From the NCBI GenBank assembly GCA_009993635.1, contig JAACTC010000007.1, positions 248,001 to 312,000 of the forward strand: a stretch of 64,000 nucleotides of DNA, in the 5' to 3' direction. Positions 9,135 to 17,599 of the stretch are shown one piece after another (positions within the stretch are counted from its first letter, which is position 1; each line of letters opens with the position of its first letter). The notes beneath the pieces are model-generated. The model saw only the letters and a list, made by a program, of their open reading frames with translations. It was not told where the DNA came from and ran no database searches. The stretch comes from Erythrobacter sp. (GTDB taxonomy: Bacteria; Pseudomonadota; Alphaproteobacteria; Sphingomonadales; Sphingomonadaceae). The translations under genes and the position numbers were made by a program.

Positions 9135-10126
9135 ACGCGCACGATCTGCGTTTCGAGATTGCCGAAACCGTATCCGGGCCAGCGCGGACCAGGATGCGGC
9201 AGATGCTGGACCTGCTACGCCAGTACCAGCAGGACGCAACCGCGTTGCCAACCACGGATGCTGGCTGGGACGAGCAGCGCAAGGCGCGCAACGACATCGC
9301 CGAATTCTTCCAGAAACCCTATATCGAAGCCGTCGGCCCCGACATCCGCGAAGTCGAGGTGGGTGGCACGACCGGTTTCACGGTCTCGGTCGATACGCCC
9401 GACCCGCGACCGGGACTGGTCGTCTATCTGCATGGCGGCGCCTTCACTTACTATTCGGCGAAATCATCGCTCAAGGCAGCGGTGATGATGGCGAAGGCCA
9501 GCGGGCGGCAGGTCGTTTCGCTGGACTATCCGCTCGCTCCCCAAGCGGACTTCATGGAAGTGACGCGGGTTACCTCTCGCGCGGTTCAAGCCCTGGCGCA
9601 GGAGACGCCGCCGGAGGACTTGGCGCTATTCGGCACGTCAGCAGGCGGATCGATAGCTGCTGCCACCACCCTTCGGCTGCGCGACGAAGGTCAGACGATG
9701 CCCGCTGCGCTGGTTCTGCATTCTCCGGGCTCCGATTGCCGCTGGATCGGTGACAGTTTCCTCACGATGGGCGACCGCGACCCGGCGATGAACGAGGACG
9801 ATGTGCGGCGCAGGGTTGAGCTCTACGCATCGGAGGATGATCGCGATCATCCATACGCGTCGCCTGCGCTCGGTGACTTCGCGCCGGGCTTTCCGCCGAC
9901 ACTGATCCAGTGCGGCACGCGCGAGTTTCTGCTGTCCGACAGCGTCAGGCTTTATCGCGCCATCCGGGATGCGGGCAACGAGGCGGTCCTCGATCTCTAC
10001 GAGGGCATGATCCACGTTTTTGCGACCATGTTCGACGGCATCCCCGAATCCGACATCGCTTTCGACATCGCCCGCACCTTCCTGGACCGGGCGCTCGGAG
10101 CAAGCGGACAGCTTGGGAATGAATGA
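9131..10126 (+). CDS. Alpha/beta hydrolase, hormone-sensitive-lipase-like esterase
   Basis: The start at 9131 was chosen because its ATGA overlaps the preceding stop; the protein is then 331 residues. It shows the HSL-family oxyanion motif HGGAF near residue 101, the nucleophile elbow GTSAG, a downstream acid region and a C-terminal catalytic His in MIHVF. There is no signal peptide, so it is cytoplasmic. Its place between a PLP dehydratase and a TonB receptor suggests it cleaves an ester or amide of the imported substrate. Confidence 0.88.
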   Translation: MNAHDLRFEIAETVSGPARTRMRQMLDLLRQYQQDATALPTTDAGWDEQRKARNDIAEFFQKPYIEAVGPDIREVEVGGTTGFTVSVDTPDPRPGLVVYLHGGAFTYYSAKSSLKAAVMMAKASGRQVVSLDYPLAPQADFMEVTRVTSRAVQALAQETPPEDLALFGTSAGGSIAAATTLRLRDEGQTMPAALVLHSPGSDCRWIGDSFLTMGDRDPAMNEDDVRRRVELYASEDDRDHPYASPALGDFAPGFPPTLIQCGTREFLLSDSVRLYRAIRDAGNEAVLDLYEGMIHVFATMFDGIPESDIAFDIARTFLDRALGASGQLGNE

Positions 10127-10139
10127 AGGGAGAGGGTAT

Positions 10140-12734
10140 ATGTTGACAGGTAGATTGCTCGCCACAGCCGGTGTCTTCGGTTTCATGGCGTGCCTGCCAG
10201 CGCAGGCGATTGCGCAGGAGGCGGCGCCCACGCAGGCGGAGGAGCCGCCAACCTCCAGGGATACGAACACGATCATCGTGACGGCGACCAAGCGCGAGCA
10301 GACGCTGCAGGACGTGCCCGTGGCGGTTTCCGTGGTGCAGGCACAAACCCTCGATGAAGCTCAGATCAACGACGTGTTCGATCTGCAATCGGTGGTTCCT
10401 TCGCTGCAGGTGGCCCAAAGGAACGTGTCCGCGGGCACCAGCTTCACGATCCGCGGATTTGGGAATGGGCAGAACAATCCCGGAATCGAGCCTTCGGTCG
10501 GGGTGTATGTTGACGGCGTATTCCGGTCTCGCACCGCAGGCGTCATTGCCGACTTTTCCGAGATCGAACGGATCGAAGTGCTGCGCGGCCCGCAGTCCAC
10601 GCTCTTCGGCCGCAACTCCTCGGCAGGCGTGGTTTCGATCGTAACCAAGAAGCCCCAGTTCGATTTCCAGGGGTCGGTCGAAGGAACTTACGGGAATTAC
10701 GATCAGGTGATCGGGCGCGCCTATCTGACCGGCCCCGTCGCAACGAATGTCGCCGCTTCGATCGAAGGGGGCTTCAACCGGCGGGATGGCTACGCCGTCA
10801 ACATCGCGACCGGTACCGACCTCAACGAACGCGATCGGTGGAACGTTCGCGGCCAATTGCTGGTCGAACCGAGCGCATCCGCTTCCTTCCGCCTGATCGC
10901 GGATTGGGACGAACTCGATGAAAACTGCTGTTTCGGCGGCTATGTGGAGGAAGGCCCGACAACCGCCATCGTGCGCGCGCTCGGCGGCCAGGTCTTGATG
11001 GACCGGGTTTACGATTACGAGACGGCCTATAATTTCGACCCCACCAACGTGGCCAAGAACAGGGGCCTCAGCCTGCAGGCGGACTTCGGCCTGGGATTTG
11101 CCGACCTCACCTCGATCTCGGCCATACGCTGGTCGGATTACCGCTCGGACGGGGACGGCGACTTCACCACTCTCGATACGATCGACACGCTGGTCCTGAA
11201 TATCGATACGAAGACCTTCACGCAGGAATTGCGCCTTTCGGGTGAAAGCGACCGCCTGGATTGGCTGGTCGGTGCATTCTACGTGAATGATCGCATCACA
11301 AGTCTGAGCGAACTGGGCTACGGGCAGGATCAGCGTCTCTTTGCCGATACATTGTCGGGTGGAGCCGTCAGCCAGTTGGAAGCCACCTTGCGGGCTCTGG
11401 GCGCCATTGCACCGACCGCCGACTTTTTCAGCCCGGATGAAAGCGCGATCTCCGTGTTCGCGCAGGATCAATCCGCATTTTCCATCTTCGGCCAAGCTGA
11501 CATTCACGTGACCGACAGCCTCACGCTCACCCTCGGTGCCAACTATTCGTGGGATGCCAAGGACGTCAGCTTCGTCGAGGACTACAATTTCGAATTCTCA
11601 GGCCTCGACCTGGTTGCCCTCGGCAATGGCTTCATAACCCAGGCCGGAATTCAACAAGGCTACAACGCCATCACCGGCATGGCGCCGACGCAAGCCAACA
11701 TTACTGCTTTTGCAACCTCGAACCCGGCCGCCTTCGCGCAAATTCAGGCGCAGGCGCAGGCTTTCGCCAATGCGAATGATACCAATCCGGCGATCAATCC
11801 GCTGCTGGCACTCGCTCCGCTGCAATTCATCGGACCGACCGTGAATTTCCCGAATCCAGTGGAGGACGGGAAGAGCCGTGACGAGAACTTCAGCTACACC
11901 GCCCGCCTTGCCTATGATGTGAACGATCGTCTGAACGTCTACGCTTCCTATTCGACCGGTTTCAAACCGACGAGCTTCAACCTGAGCAGGAACTCGCGCC
12001 CGTTCCAGCGCGATATTGCCGCCCTCGCCAATGCCGGGCTCCTGCCGGCGACGACGGCGGTCAGTCTGGGCACTTTCGCCGGAACGCGCAGTTCGGAGCC
12101 CGAGGAATCGCGGCTGATCGAATTCGGCATCAAGTCCGGCTTCGACTGGGGGAGCGTGAACCTGACGCTGTTCGATCAGGAGATCACGAATTTCCAGACC
12201 AACGCATTCCAGGGCACGGCCTTCGTTTTCCTCAATGCCGGAAAGCAGAAGTCGCAGGGCATCGAACTGGAAATGCTGGCGCAGCCCGCGCCGTGGCTGG
12301 AACTCAATCTGGCTGCCACCTACAATGATGCGCGGTTCGAGGAATATCTCGGCGCGCCCGGCGTAGGCGGAGTGCCTACCGATCTGTCGGGCACCAGGGT
12401 GCCACAGGTGCCGGAGTTCGCGAGCACGACGGCAGTCACGCTGCGCAAGACATTCGGGCAAAGTGAAGCATTCGTGCGGGTGAACTGGATCTACGAAAGC
12501 CCCGTACGACTGGAAACCAATGTTCCTGCCCGGCTCGAACGCGAGGTGAACACGTTCAACGCGTCGATCGGACTGAACCTTTATTCGGGTCTCGAATTCC
12601 TCATCTACGCGCGAAACCTGTTCAACGACGAATACGCCACCGGCGCCTTTCCAGCCGTCGGACAGCCCGGCACGTATGGCATTTATCCGAATGCACCGCG
12701 TACTTACGGCCTCACGGTAAGGCAGCGATTCTGA
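10140..12734 (+). CDS. TonB-dependent outer membrane receptor (first of three)
   Basis: The start at 10140 is preceded by AGGGAGAGG at a proper distance and yields a signal peptide ending near AQAIAQ. The 864-residue protein has a TonB box-like TIIVTATKREQ, the plug domain with FTIRGFG and GVYVDGVF, RIEVLRGPQSTLFGRN at the plug end, and a long beta-barrel ending in the aromatic TVRQRF. It is the Sphingomonadales type of receptor that takes up organic substrates as often as iron. It starts 13 bases after the esterase stop, which places it in the same operon and makes it the likely importer for this cluster. Confidence 0.93.
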   Translation: MLTGRLLATAGVFGFMACLPAQAIAQEAAPTQAEEPPTSRDTNTIIVTATKREQTLQDVPVAVSVVQAQTLDEAQINDVFDLQSVVPSLQVAQRNVSAGTSFTIRGFGNGQNNPGIEPSVGVYVDGVFRSRTAGVIADFSEIERIEVLRGPQSTLFGRNSSAGVVSIVTKKPQFDFQGSVEGTYGNYDQVIGRAYLTGPVATNVAASIEGGFNRRDGYAVNIATGTDLNERDRWNVRGQLLVEPSASASFRLIADWDELDENCCFGGYVEEGPTTAIVRALGGQVLMDRVYDYETAYNFDPTNVAKNRGLSLQADFGLGFADLTSISAIRWSDYRSDGDGDFTTLDTIDTLVLNIDTKTFTQELRLSGESDRLDWLVGAFYVNDRITSLSELGYGQDQRLFADTLSGGAVSQLEATLRALGAIAPTADFFSPDESAISVFAQDQSAFSIFGQADIHVTDSLTLTLGANYSWDAKDVSFVEDYNFEFSGLDLVALGNGFITQAGIQQGYNAITGMAPTQANITAFATSNPAAFAQIQAQAQAFANANDTNPAINPLLALAPLQFIGPTVNFPNPVEDGKSRDENFSYTARLAYDVNDRLNVYASYSTGFKPTSFNLSRNSRPFQRDIAALANAGLLPATTAVSLGTFAGTRSSEPEESRLIEFGIKSGFDWGSVNLTLFDQEITNFQTNAFQGTAFVFLNAGKQKSQGIELEMLAQPAPWLELNLAATYNDARFEEYLGAPGVGGVPTDLSGTRVPQVPEFASTTAVTLRKTFGQSEAFVRVNWIYESPVRLETNVPARLEREVNTFNASIGLNLYSGLEFLIYARNLFNDEYATGAFPAVGQPGTYGIYPNAPRTYGLTVRQRF

Positions 12735-12781
12735 TGAGCCAACGCGCCTTTGCGTATTGACCCATCGCATGGTGGTGGACC

Positions 12782-12796
12782 ATTGAGCGGCTCAAT
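12782..12796. promoter_or_regulatory. Perfect inverted repeat before the TetR gene (candidate operator)
   Basis: ATTGAGCGGCTCAAT is a perfect 7-bp inverted repeat around one central base, lying 14 bases before the tetR ATG and 48 bases after the TonB receptor stop. TetR proteins typically bind palindromes of about this size in their own promoter, so autoregulation is the simplest reading. The motif is unlike the palindromes at 8001 and 14779. Confidence 0.45.
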
Positions 12797-12810
12797 CGGA
12801 TCCCTTGATT

Positions 12811-13386
12811 ATGTCCACCACCAGCACGAAACAGCGGCTTCTTTCGGCGGCGCAGGCCATTCTTGCCGAATCCGGTCTCGCCGCGGTCAATTCCAATGCG
12901 ATCGTCGAGCGGGCGAAAGTAACGCCGCCGACCTTCTATCACTACTTCAAGAACAAGAAGGCGCTGCTGCGCGAGCTGGGCGAAGAGCTGATGCTCGCCC
13001 AGACCCGCGTTCTTCGCGCCGATACCGGCCTCAGGATTGCTAACGAACAGGAAATGTTCGACGTCACGCTTCGGTTTGTGACGAATTCATTCGAACGGAC
13101 CGTTGCATTCGAAGGGGGCTTTGCCCTTCTCGTCGCGCTGCGGGCTCTGCCCGAGCTGGCCGACATTCGCCTGCAAAGTCATGCGGACATGGCGATGCTG
13201 ATCGTCGATTTTTTCGATGAGCAGGGCCTGTGCAAGGATCGCGAAGACCTTTTGATCCGAGCTCGTGTTGGGCTCGAGACCAGTTATGCCGCAAACGAGA
13301 TGCTGTTCGAAACTGGTTTCGAAAATCGGGAGAAAATCCACCGTCTCACGGCGGAAGCTATCGTCCGGATTTACGGTCTTTTCTGA
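12811..13386 (+). CDS. TetR-family transcriptional regulator
   Basis: This 191-residue protein has a typical N-terminal TetR helix-turn-helix (AAQAILAESGL ... TPPTFYHYFKNKKALLRELGE, residues about 10-52) and a divergent ligand-binding C-terminal half. A TTG two codons upstream is an alternative start, but the ATG is preferred. It overlaps the convergent MFS gene by 16 bases at the 3' end. It is the only regulator inside the 7-18.8 kb cluster and so the best candidate for controlling it. Confidence 0.9.
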   Translation: MSTTSTKQRLLSAAQAILAESGLAAVNSNAIVERAKVTPPTFYHYFKNKKALLRELGEELMLAQTRVLRADTGLRIANEQEMFDVTLRFVTNSFERTVAFEGGFALLVALRALPELADIRLQSHADMAMLIVDFFDEQGLCKDREDLLIRARVGLETSYAANEMLFETGFENREKIHRLTAEAIVRIYGLF

Positions 13387-14768
13387 ACGGCTCCTGCGGA
13401 CTGTTCGGGCTTGACGCGGGTCATCAGGATACTGCCGACGACAAGCAGGATGGTAATGCTGCCAAACCCGATCCGCTGATTGTCCGAAAGCCAGGTGGTC
13501 AGAGCGACCAGAGCCGGGCCGACCCACACCGTAATCGTACTCGTCATGGCGAAGATGCCGAAAAACTGGCCGATCTTCTCCTTGGGGCTGAGCGTGACCA
13601 GCAAGGATCGTGAGGAGGAGAACGCGGCGATGATGAGGGCCGCAATGAGCACGAAGGTCACGATATAGATGATGTCGGTCGCGCGGGGAAAGATCGCCCG
13701 GTCCGCGACGCCATCAACCGGCACGAGCCCGAAAAGAATGGCCGTGGGAAAGATGCCAAGCTGGAAAATGAATATGGCGGTGATGCAGATCAGCTCCGTG
13801 ATGATCGCCTTTCTGGGGCCGAATGTGCGATCGAGGAAGCCCCCCAGGAACCCGCCGAGCACGGCCGAGATGGTTGAAATTATACCAAGCAAGGCGAGTT
13901 CCGGCCCGCTCCACCCCAAGACGCCCGAAACGTAAACCGCCAGAACCGACAGCATCGCCGCCAGACCGTCCATGAAAACCATCCGTGCGATCAGGAAACG
14001 CATGATCTGGCGGTAGTCGCGAAACAGATCGATCAGGGCTCTGAGCGGGCGTGCTCCCTTCGCGATCACCGGCACCCCCCGCCAGCTGCCCGCAGCGCCG
14101 GGAACATCCGGCGTGAAAAGGAAAAAGGGCCCGATAAATACCAGCAGCCAAAGGCCGCAGACCAGCGCGGAATAGCGCGAGATATCGGCGCTGGTCAGGT
14201 CGCCGGGCGGGAACGTCGCGAACCAGAAGATCGCCGTAAGGATGACCACGGCCGCCAGCGCGCCTGCCGACAGCCCGAGGCCCGAGATCGCAGGAACCTG
14301 CCTGACAGAGCCCATGCCCGGCAGCATGGCATTGTGAAGGAGTTCGGAAATCGAATAGCAGCATCCCCCAAGGATCATCAGTGCCATGAGGACAGGAACG
14401 GCGTATTCCGCGTCCGGCGCGACCAGGCTCATGGTGATGGCGGCAAAGGCCATTGTCAGCATCACGATGCCCAGAACCGGCTTCTTGCGGCCGCCCCGAT
14501 CCATGTAACTTCCCAGGATCGGCGCAACCACGGCCATGATCAGGCCAGCCATGGTAACCATCGCGGAGAACAGGGTCTGCCCCTCCGCCCCCGATCCCAC
14601 GACCGACTGCGCAAAATACGCGGAGAATACGTAGAGCGCGACGACGTAATAGTAGGGGCCGCGCGCCCAGTCGAAGCTGGCCCACCACCAGCCGGCTGGC
14701 GGCACGCGCTTCGTCTCGGCATTCTCGGACACAGTGGTGGCTTCAATATCGTCAAGCGCGGCGTGCAT
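13371..14768 (-). CDS. MFS transporter, UMF1/Atg22-like
   Basis: This 465-residue protein has about 12 predicted membrane segments. Its N-terminus, SFDWARGPYYYVV, recalls the DWA-aromatic start of the UMF1/Atg22-like branch of the major facilitator superfamily, followed by a motif A-like loop GSYMDRGGRKKP. Members of this branch export or import amino acids and other small metabolites; the direction here cannot be told. The start is preceded by TAGGAGAC and by a promoter nearly identical to that of the OCD-family gene at 7983, tying the carrier to the same regulon. Confidence 0.85.
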   Translation of the reverse strand: MHAALDDIEATTVSENAETKRVPPAGWWWASFDWARGPYYYVVALYVFSAYFAQSVVGSGAEGQTLFSAMVTMAGLIMAVVAPILGSYMDRGGRKKPVLGIVMLTMAFAAITMSLVAPDAEYAVPVLMALMILGGCCYSISELLHNAMLPGMGSVRQVPAISGLGLSAGALAAVVILTAIFWFATFPPGDLTSADISRYSALVCGLWLLVFIGPFFLFTPDVPGAAGSWRGVPVIAKGARPLRALIDLFRDYRQIMRFLIARMVFMDGLAAMLSVLAVYVSGVLGWSGPELALLGIISTISAVLGGFLGGFLDRTFGPRKAIITELICITAIFIFQLGIFPTAILFGLVPVDGVADRAIFPRATDIIYIVTFVLIAALIIAAFSSSRSLLVTLSPKEKIGQFFGIFAMTSTITVWVGPALVALTTWLSDNQRIGFGSITILLVVGSILMTRVKPEQSAGAVQKRP

Positions 14769-14778
14769 TGGCGTCTCC

Positions 14779-14818
14779 TATAATATTTACTATAGACACG
14801 TCTCGGGCTGGCTGTCAT
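14779..14818 (-). promoter_or_regulatory. Promoter of the MFS gene, twin of the one at 8001-8040
   Basis: On the minus strand ATGACA (14813-14818), 18 bases and TATAGT (14789-14794) form a sigma-70 promoter very close to the ribosome binding site. The 19-mer TATAATATTTACTATAGAC (14779-14797) matches the one at 8001-8019 at 16 of 19 positions and is again partly palindromic. Identical spacing between both boxes at the two sites argues for a shared origin or common regulation. Confidence 0.6.
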
Positions 14819-14864
14819 GCGCTAATTGCGACGGGCACAAGCATGGGAGGAAAGGGGAGTGACG

Positions 14865-16496
14865 ATGCAATCTTTCCTGATTTCGGGTGGACCGATCCAT
14901 ACGATGGCGACGGCTCGGGCCGAGGCGCAGCCAGATGCGGTGCTCACGCGGGGGAGCGATATCCTGTACGCAGGATCGGTCGAGGGCGCGCGCGCGCTGG
15001 CTCGCTCACACGGTCTGGAACCGACGGCCATCGATCTGGATGGCCGCACGCTGCTGCCCGGCTTCATCGACGGGCACATGCATCCGCTGCCAATGATCTT
15101 TTTCGCCATGGCCTGCAATCTGGACGATGCGGGCGGTCTGGACGTCGTAAGGCAGCGACTTGAAGCGCACTGCAAGGTCATAGATCCCGGCGAATGGCTG
15201 TTCGCCGTCCAGTTCGAGAATAACAAGCTAGCCGCAGATGAGGATCTGACCCGCCGCGAATTGAGCGAGTGGTTTCCGGATCTTCCGGTGCTGATCTACG
15301 CGCGCGACGGACACTGCGTCATCATCAATGATGCGGCACTGGCACTGCTACCCGCCGAAGAGGAGATAGGCGGCGTCGAGGGTGGCTCCATCGGCCGGTT
15401 CGACGATGGCAGCCTGGACGGGCGCTTTTACGAAAAAGCCATCGGCATCCCCATGGCCAAGCTGCCCAGCCCTTCGGCCGAGCGGATGACGAAGGCCATG
15501 AACGGCCTCTTCGCCTCGCTAACGCGTGCAGGGATCACCTCCCTCGGCGTCATGCTCCAGAGCGATGAGGAAGGGCCCGGCGGCGCGGCATCGCAGCACG
15601 AAACACAGGTGGTAGAGGCGATCCGCGGTCAGATCCCGCAGTCCCTTTACTCCATCGTCATCGGCAAGACGCTGGAAGGGCTCGAGCGTCTGATCGACGG
15701 AGCGATGAACGACCCGGCGAATGCGACCACGACCCGGGCCTTCAAGATCTTTGCGGACGGCACCTTCGGTTCGTGCACCGCCTGCATGACGGAGCCCTAT
15801 GCCGATCGCACATGCTCGCATGGCTACATGACTCTCGACGAGGACGAGATCTACGCGCGGATGAAGCGCGCGCATTGCGCAGGATATCAGGTCTGTATTC
15901 ACGCAGTTGGCGATCGGGGCATCGAGAACTGTGTTCGCCTGTTCGAGAGACTGCTGGAAGACCACCCGCGCGAGGACCACAGGCACCGGATAGAGCATGC
16001 CTCGATCGCGGATCCCGAACTCGTCGAGCGTATTGCTCGCGCCGGGCTGCACATCTGCGCACAGCCGCTGTTCATCCGCTCGGAAAGGTCGTGGCTGCCG
16101 AAGCGCCTGGGAGAGACCCGCGCGGGCCGTGCCTATCCCTTTAGGGACTACATCGACGCCGGGATCAATGTGGCATTTTCCTCCGACGCCCCGATCGAGG
16201 ATGCGGATGTGATCGCCGGGCTCGATTTCGCCGTTAATCGTGGCGGCTTCCACCCGGAACAGGGCGTCACCATGCGCGAAGCGATCGAAGCTTACACGGT
16301 GAATGCTGCACGCCTGCAGTTCGAGGAGGACGTCAAGGGATCGATCGAGGTCGGCAAGCTTGCCGACCTCGTCGTGCTCGACCGGGACCCCTTCGACATC
16401 GCGCCGCAGGATATCGGGCAGGCCCGGATCTGCGCGACCTTCATCAGAGGCGAACTTGCCTACCAGAACGATCAGTTGGGAGTGGAATGGGGATGA
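14865..16496 (+). CDS. Amidohydrolase, YtcJ-like
   Basis: The ATG at 14865 is chosen over an upstream TTG because GGAGGAAAGGGG precedes it. The 543-residue protein has the metal-dependent amidohydrolase motifs: GFIDGHMHP near residue 70, a mid-chain FKIFADGT, CIHAVGDRG, HRIEHAS and the late SSDAPIE, with a C-terminal ADLVVLDRDPF beta-sandwich return. YtcJ-like enzymes hydrolyse N-acyl, N-formyl or amide bonds of amino-acid-like substrates. It heads a three-gene operon with start-stop overlaps to the DUF2817 protein and then the MR/MLE enzyme. Confidence 0.9.
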   Translation: MQSFLISGGPIHTMATARAEAQPDAVLTRGSDILYAGSVEGARALARSHGLEPTAIDLDGRTLLPGFIDGHMHPLPMIFFAMACNLDDAGGLDVVRQRLEAHCKVIDPGEWLFAVQFENNKLAADEDLTRRELSEWFPDLPVLIYARDGHCVIINDAALALLPAEEEIGGVEGGSIGRFDDGSLDGRFYEKAIGIPMAKLPSPSAERMTKAMNGLFASLTRAGITSLGVMLQSDEEGPGGAASQHETQVVEAIRGQIPQSLYSIVIGKTLEGLERLIDGAMNDPANATTTRAFKIFADGTFGSCTACMTEPYADRTCSHGYMTLDEDEIYARMKRAHCAGYQVCIHAVGDRGIENCVRLFERLLEDHPREDHRHRIEHASIADPELVERIARAGLHICAQPLFIRSERSWLPKRLGETRAGRAYPFRDYIDAGINVAFSSDAPIEDADVIAGLDFAVNRGGFHPEQGVTMREAIEAYTVNAARLQFEEDVKGSIEVGKLADLVVLDRDPFDIAPQDIGQARICATFIRGELAYQNDQLGVEWG

Positions 16497-17599
16497 CCGG
16501 CTATTTCAGCGAAACCTACAGGGAAGCGCGCGATCGCCTGCTGAACCTTGTCCGAGAGGCTGCAGACTGGAACCACGAAGAGATCCGCCACCCCGAACCC
16601 GGACCGGACGCGCAGCCGATTTACACCGACGTTCTTTGGCGTGGGCCACGCGACGCGCGACGGGTCCTGTCGATCACCAGCGGAACTCATGGCGCGGAAG
16701 GCTTCTGCGGGTCGGCCCTGCAGAGCTGGATAGCCTCCGAGGCGCCCCAATTGCCGGACGATACTGCCATCATGCTGGTACACGCGGTCAATCCTTACGG
16801 TTTCGCGCATATTCGCCGCGTCAACGAAGACAATGTCGACCTGAACAGAAACTTCATCGACTTCGCCGATGGGCGCCCGGAAAACCGCGCTTACGCCGAG
16901 ATATTCGATCTGCTCAATCCGCAGGAGTGGACGCCGGACACACCGGCCGAAATCGCGGCGGAACTTGATCGCCTGCGGTCCGAGAAAGACCAGCTGGCGA
17001 TGATGAAGATGATCTCCGGCGGGCAATACGATTTCGCCAACGGGATGCAGTTCGGCGGCTTCGAGCCCGCGTGGTCTCGCCGTACGATGGAAGATATCTG
17101 GCAGCGTTACCTGCAAAGCGCGAAGATCGTCGTGCAGATCGACGTTCATACCGGCCTGGGTCCGGACGGTGTCGGCGTGCTGATGATGGCTGCCGACGAC
17201 GAGGAGCCCCACAAGGCGATCACCGGCGAATGGCTGGGGCCCATGTTTGTGACGCCGCGCCCTCGCAGCCGCGCGGAAACCGTGCTGGGCGGCTACATGA
17301 ACGCCGGAATGGAACAGCAGGTCGATGCGTGGGTGATCCCCATGACGCTCGAATACGGCACGAGGCCCAGCAACGAAGTGCTGCTGGCCATGATCGAGGA
17401 CAACTGGCTGGTTCATCATGGCGAGATTGACAGCGAGGCAGGCCGTGCAATCAAGGAACGGCTTTTGCGGGTTTTCTACCCGGCAGACGAAATCTGGCGC
17501 GAAAAGGTGATGGTACGCGGGCAGGAGGTTCTCGCCATGGCCCTCGCCGGTCTCGGAACGCTCGACCCGGATGGGGTTCCGCTGGGAGCCTGCGACTAA
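16493..17599 (+). CDS. DUF2817 protein, M14 carboxypeptidase-like
   Basis: The start at 16493 overlaps the amidohydrolase stop as ATGA (an ATG two codons earlier is possible). The 368-residue protein carries a zinc carboxypeptidase signature: the HxxE ligand pair in GTHGAEGFCGS, NPYGFAHIRRVNEDNVDLNRN, a third His ligand in QIDVHTGLG, and a possible catalytic Glu in TLEYGT. DUF2817 proteins belong to the M14/AspA-like metallohydrolase clan and would remove an amino acid from an amide or peptide. There is no signal peptide. The operon position suggests it works beside the amidohydrolase on the same substrate. Confidence 0.88.
   Translation: MTGYFSETYREARDRLLNLVREAADWNHEEIRHPEPGPDAQPIYTDVLWRGPRDARRVLSITSGTHGAEGFCGSALQSWIASEAPQLPDDTAIMLVHAVNPYGFAHIRRVNEDNVDLNRNFIDFADGRPENRAYAEIFDLLNPQEWTPDTPAEIAAELDRLRSEKDQLAMMKMISGGQYDFANGMQFGGFEPAWSRRTMEDIWQRYLQSAKIVVQIDVHTGLGPDGVGVLMMAADDEEPHKAITGEWLGPMFVTPRPRSRAETVLGGYMNAGMEQQVDAWVIPMTLEYGTRPSNEVLLAMIEDNWLVHHGEIDSEAGRAIKERLLRVFYPADEIWREKVMVRGQEVLAMALAGLGTLDPDGVPLGACD

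Noticed and set aside
9945..11507. Minus-strand frame of 520 codons across the esterase end and TonB receptor
   Set aside because: Antisense to two well-supported genes; no motif, no ribosome binding site.
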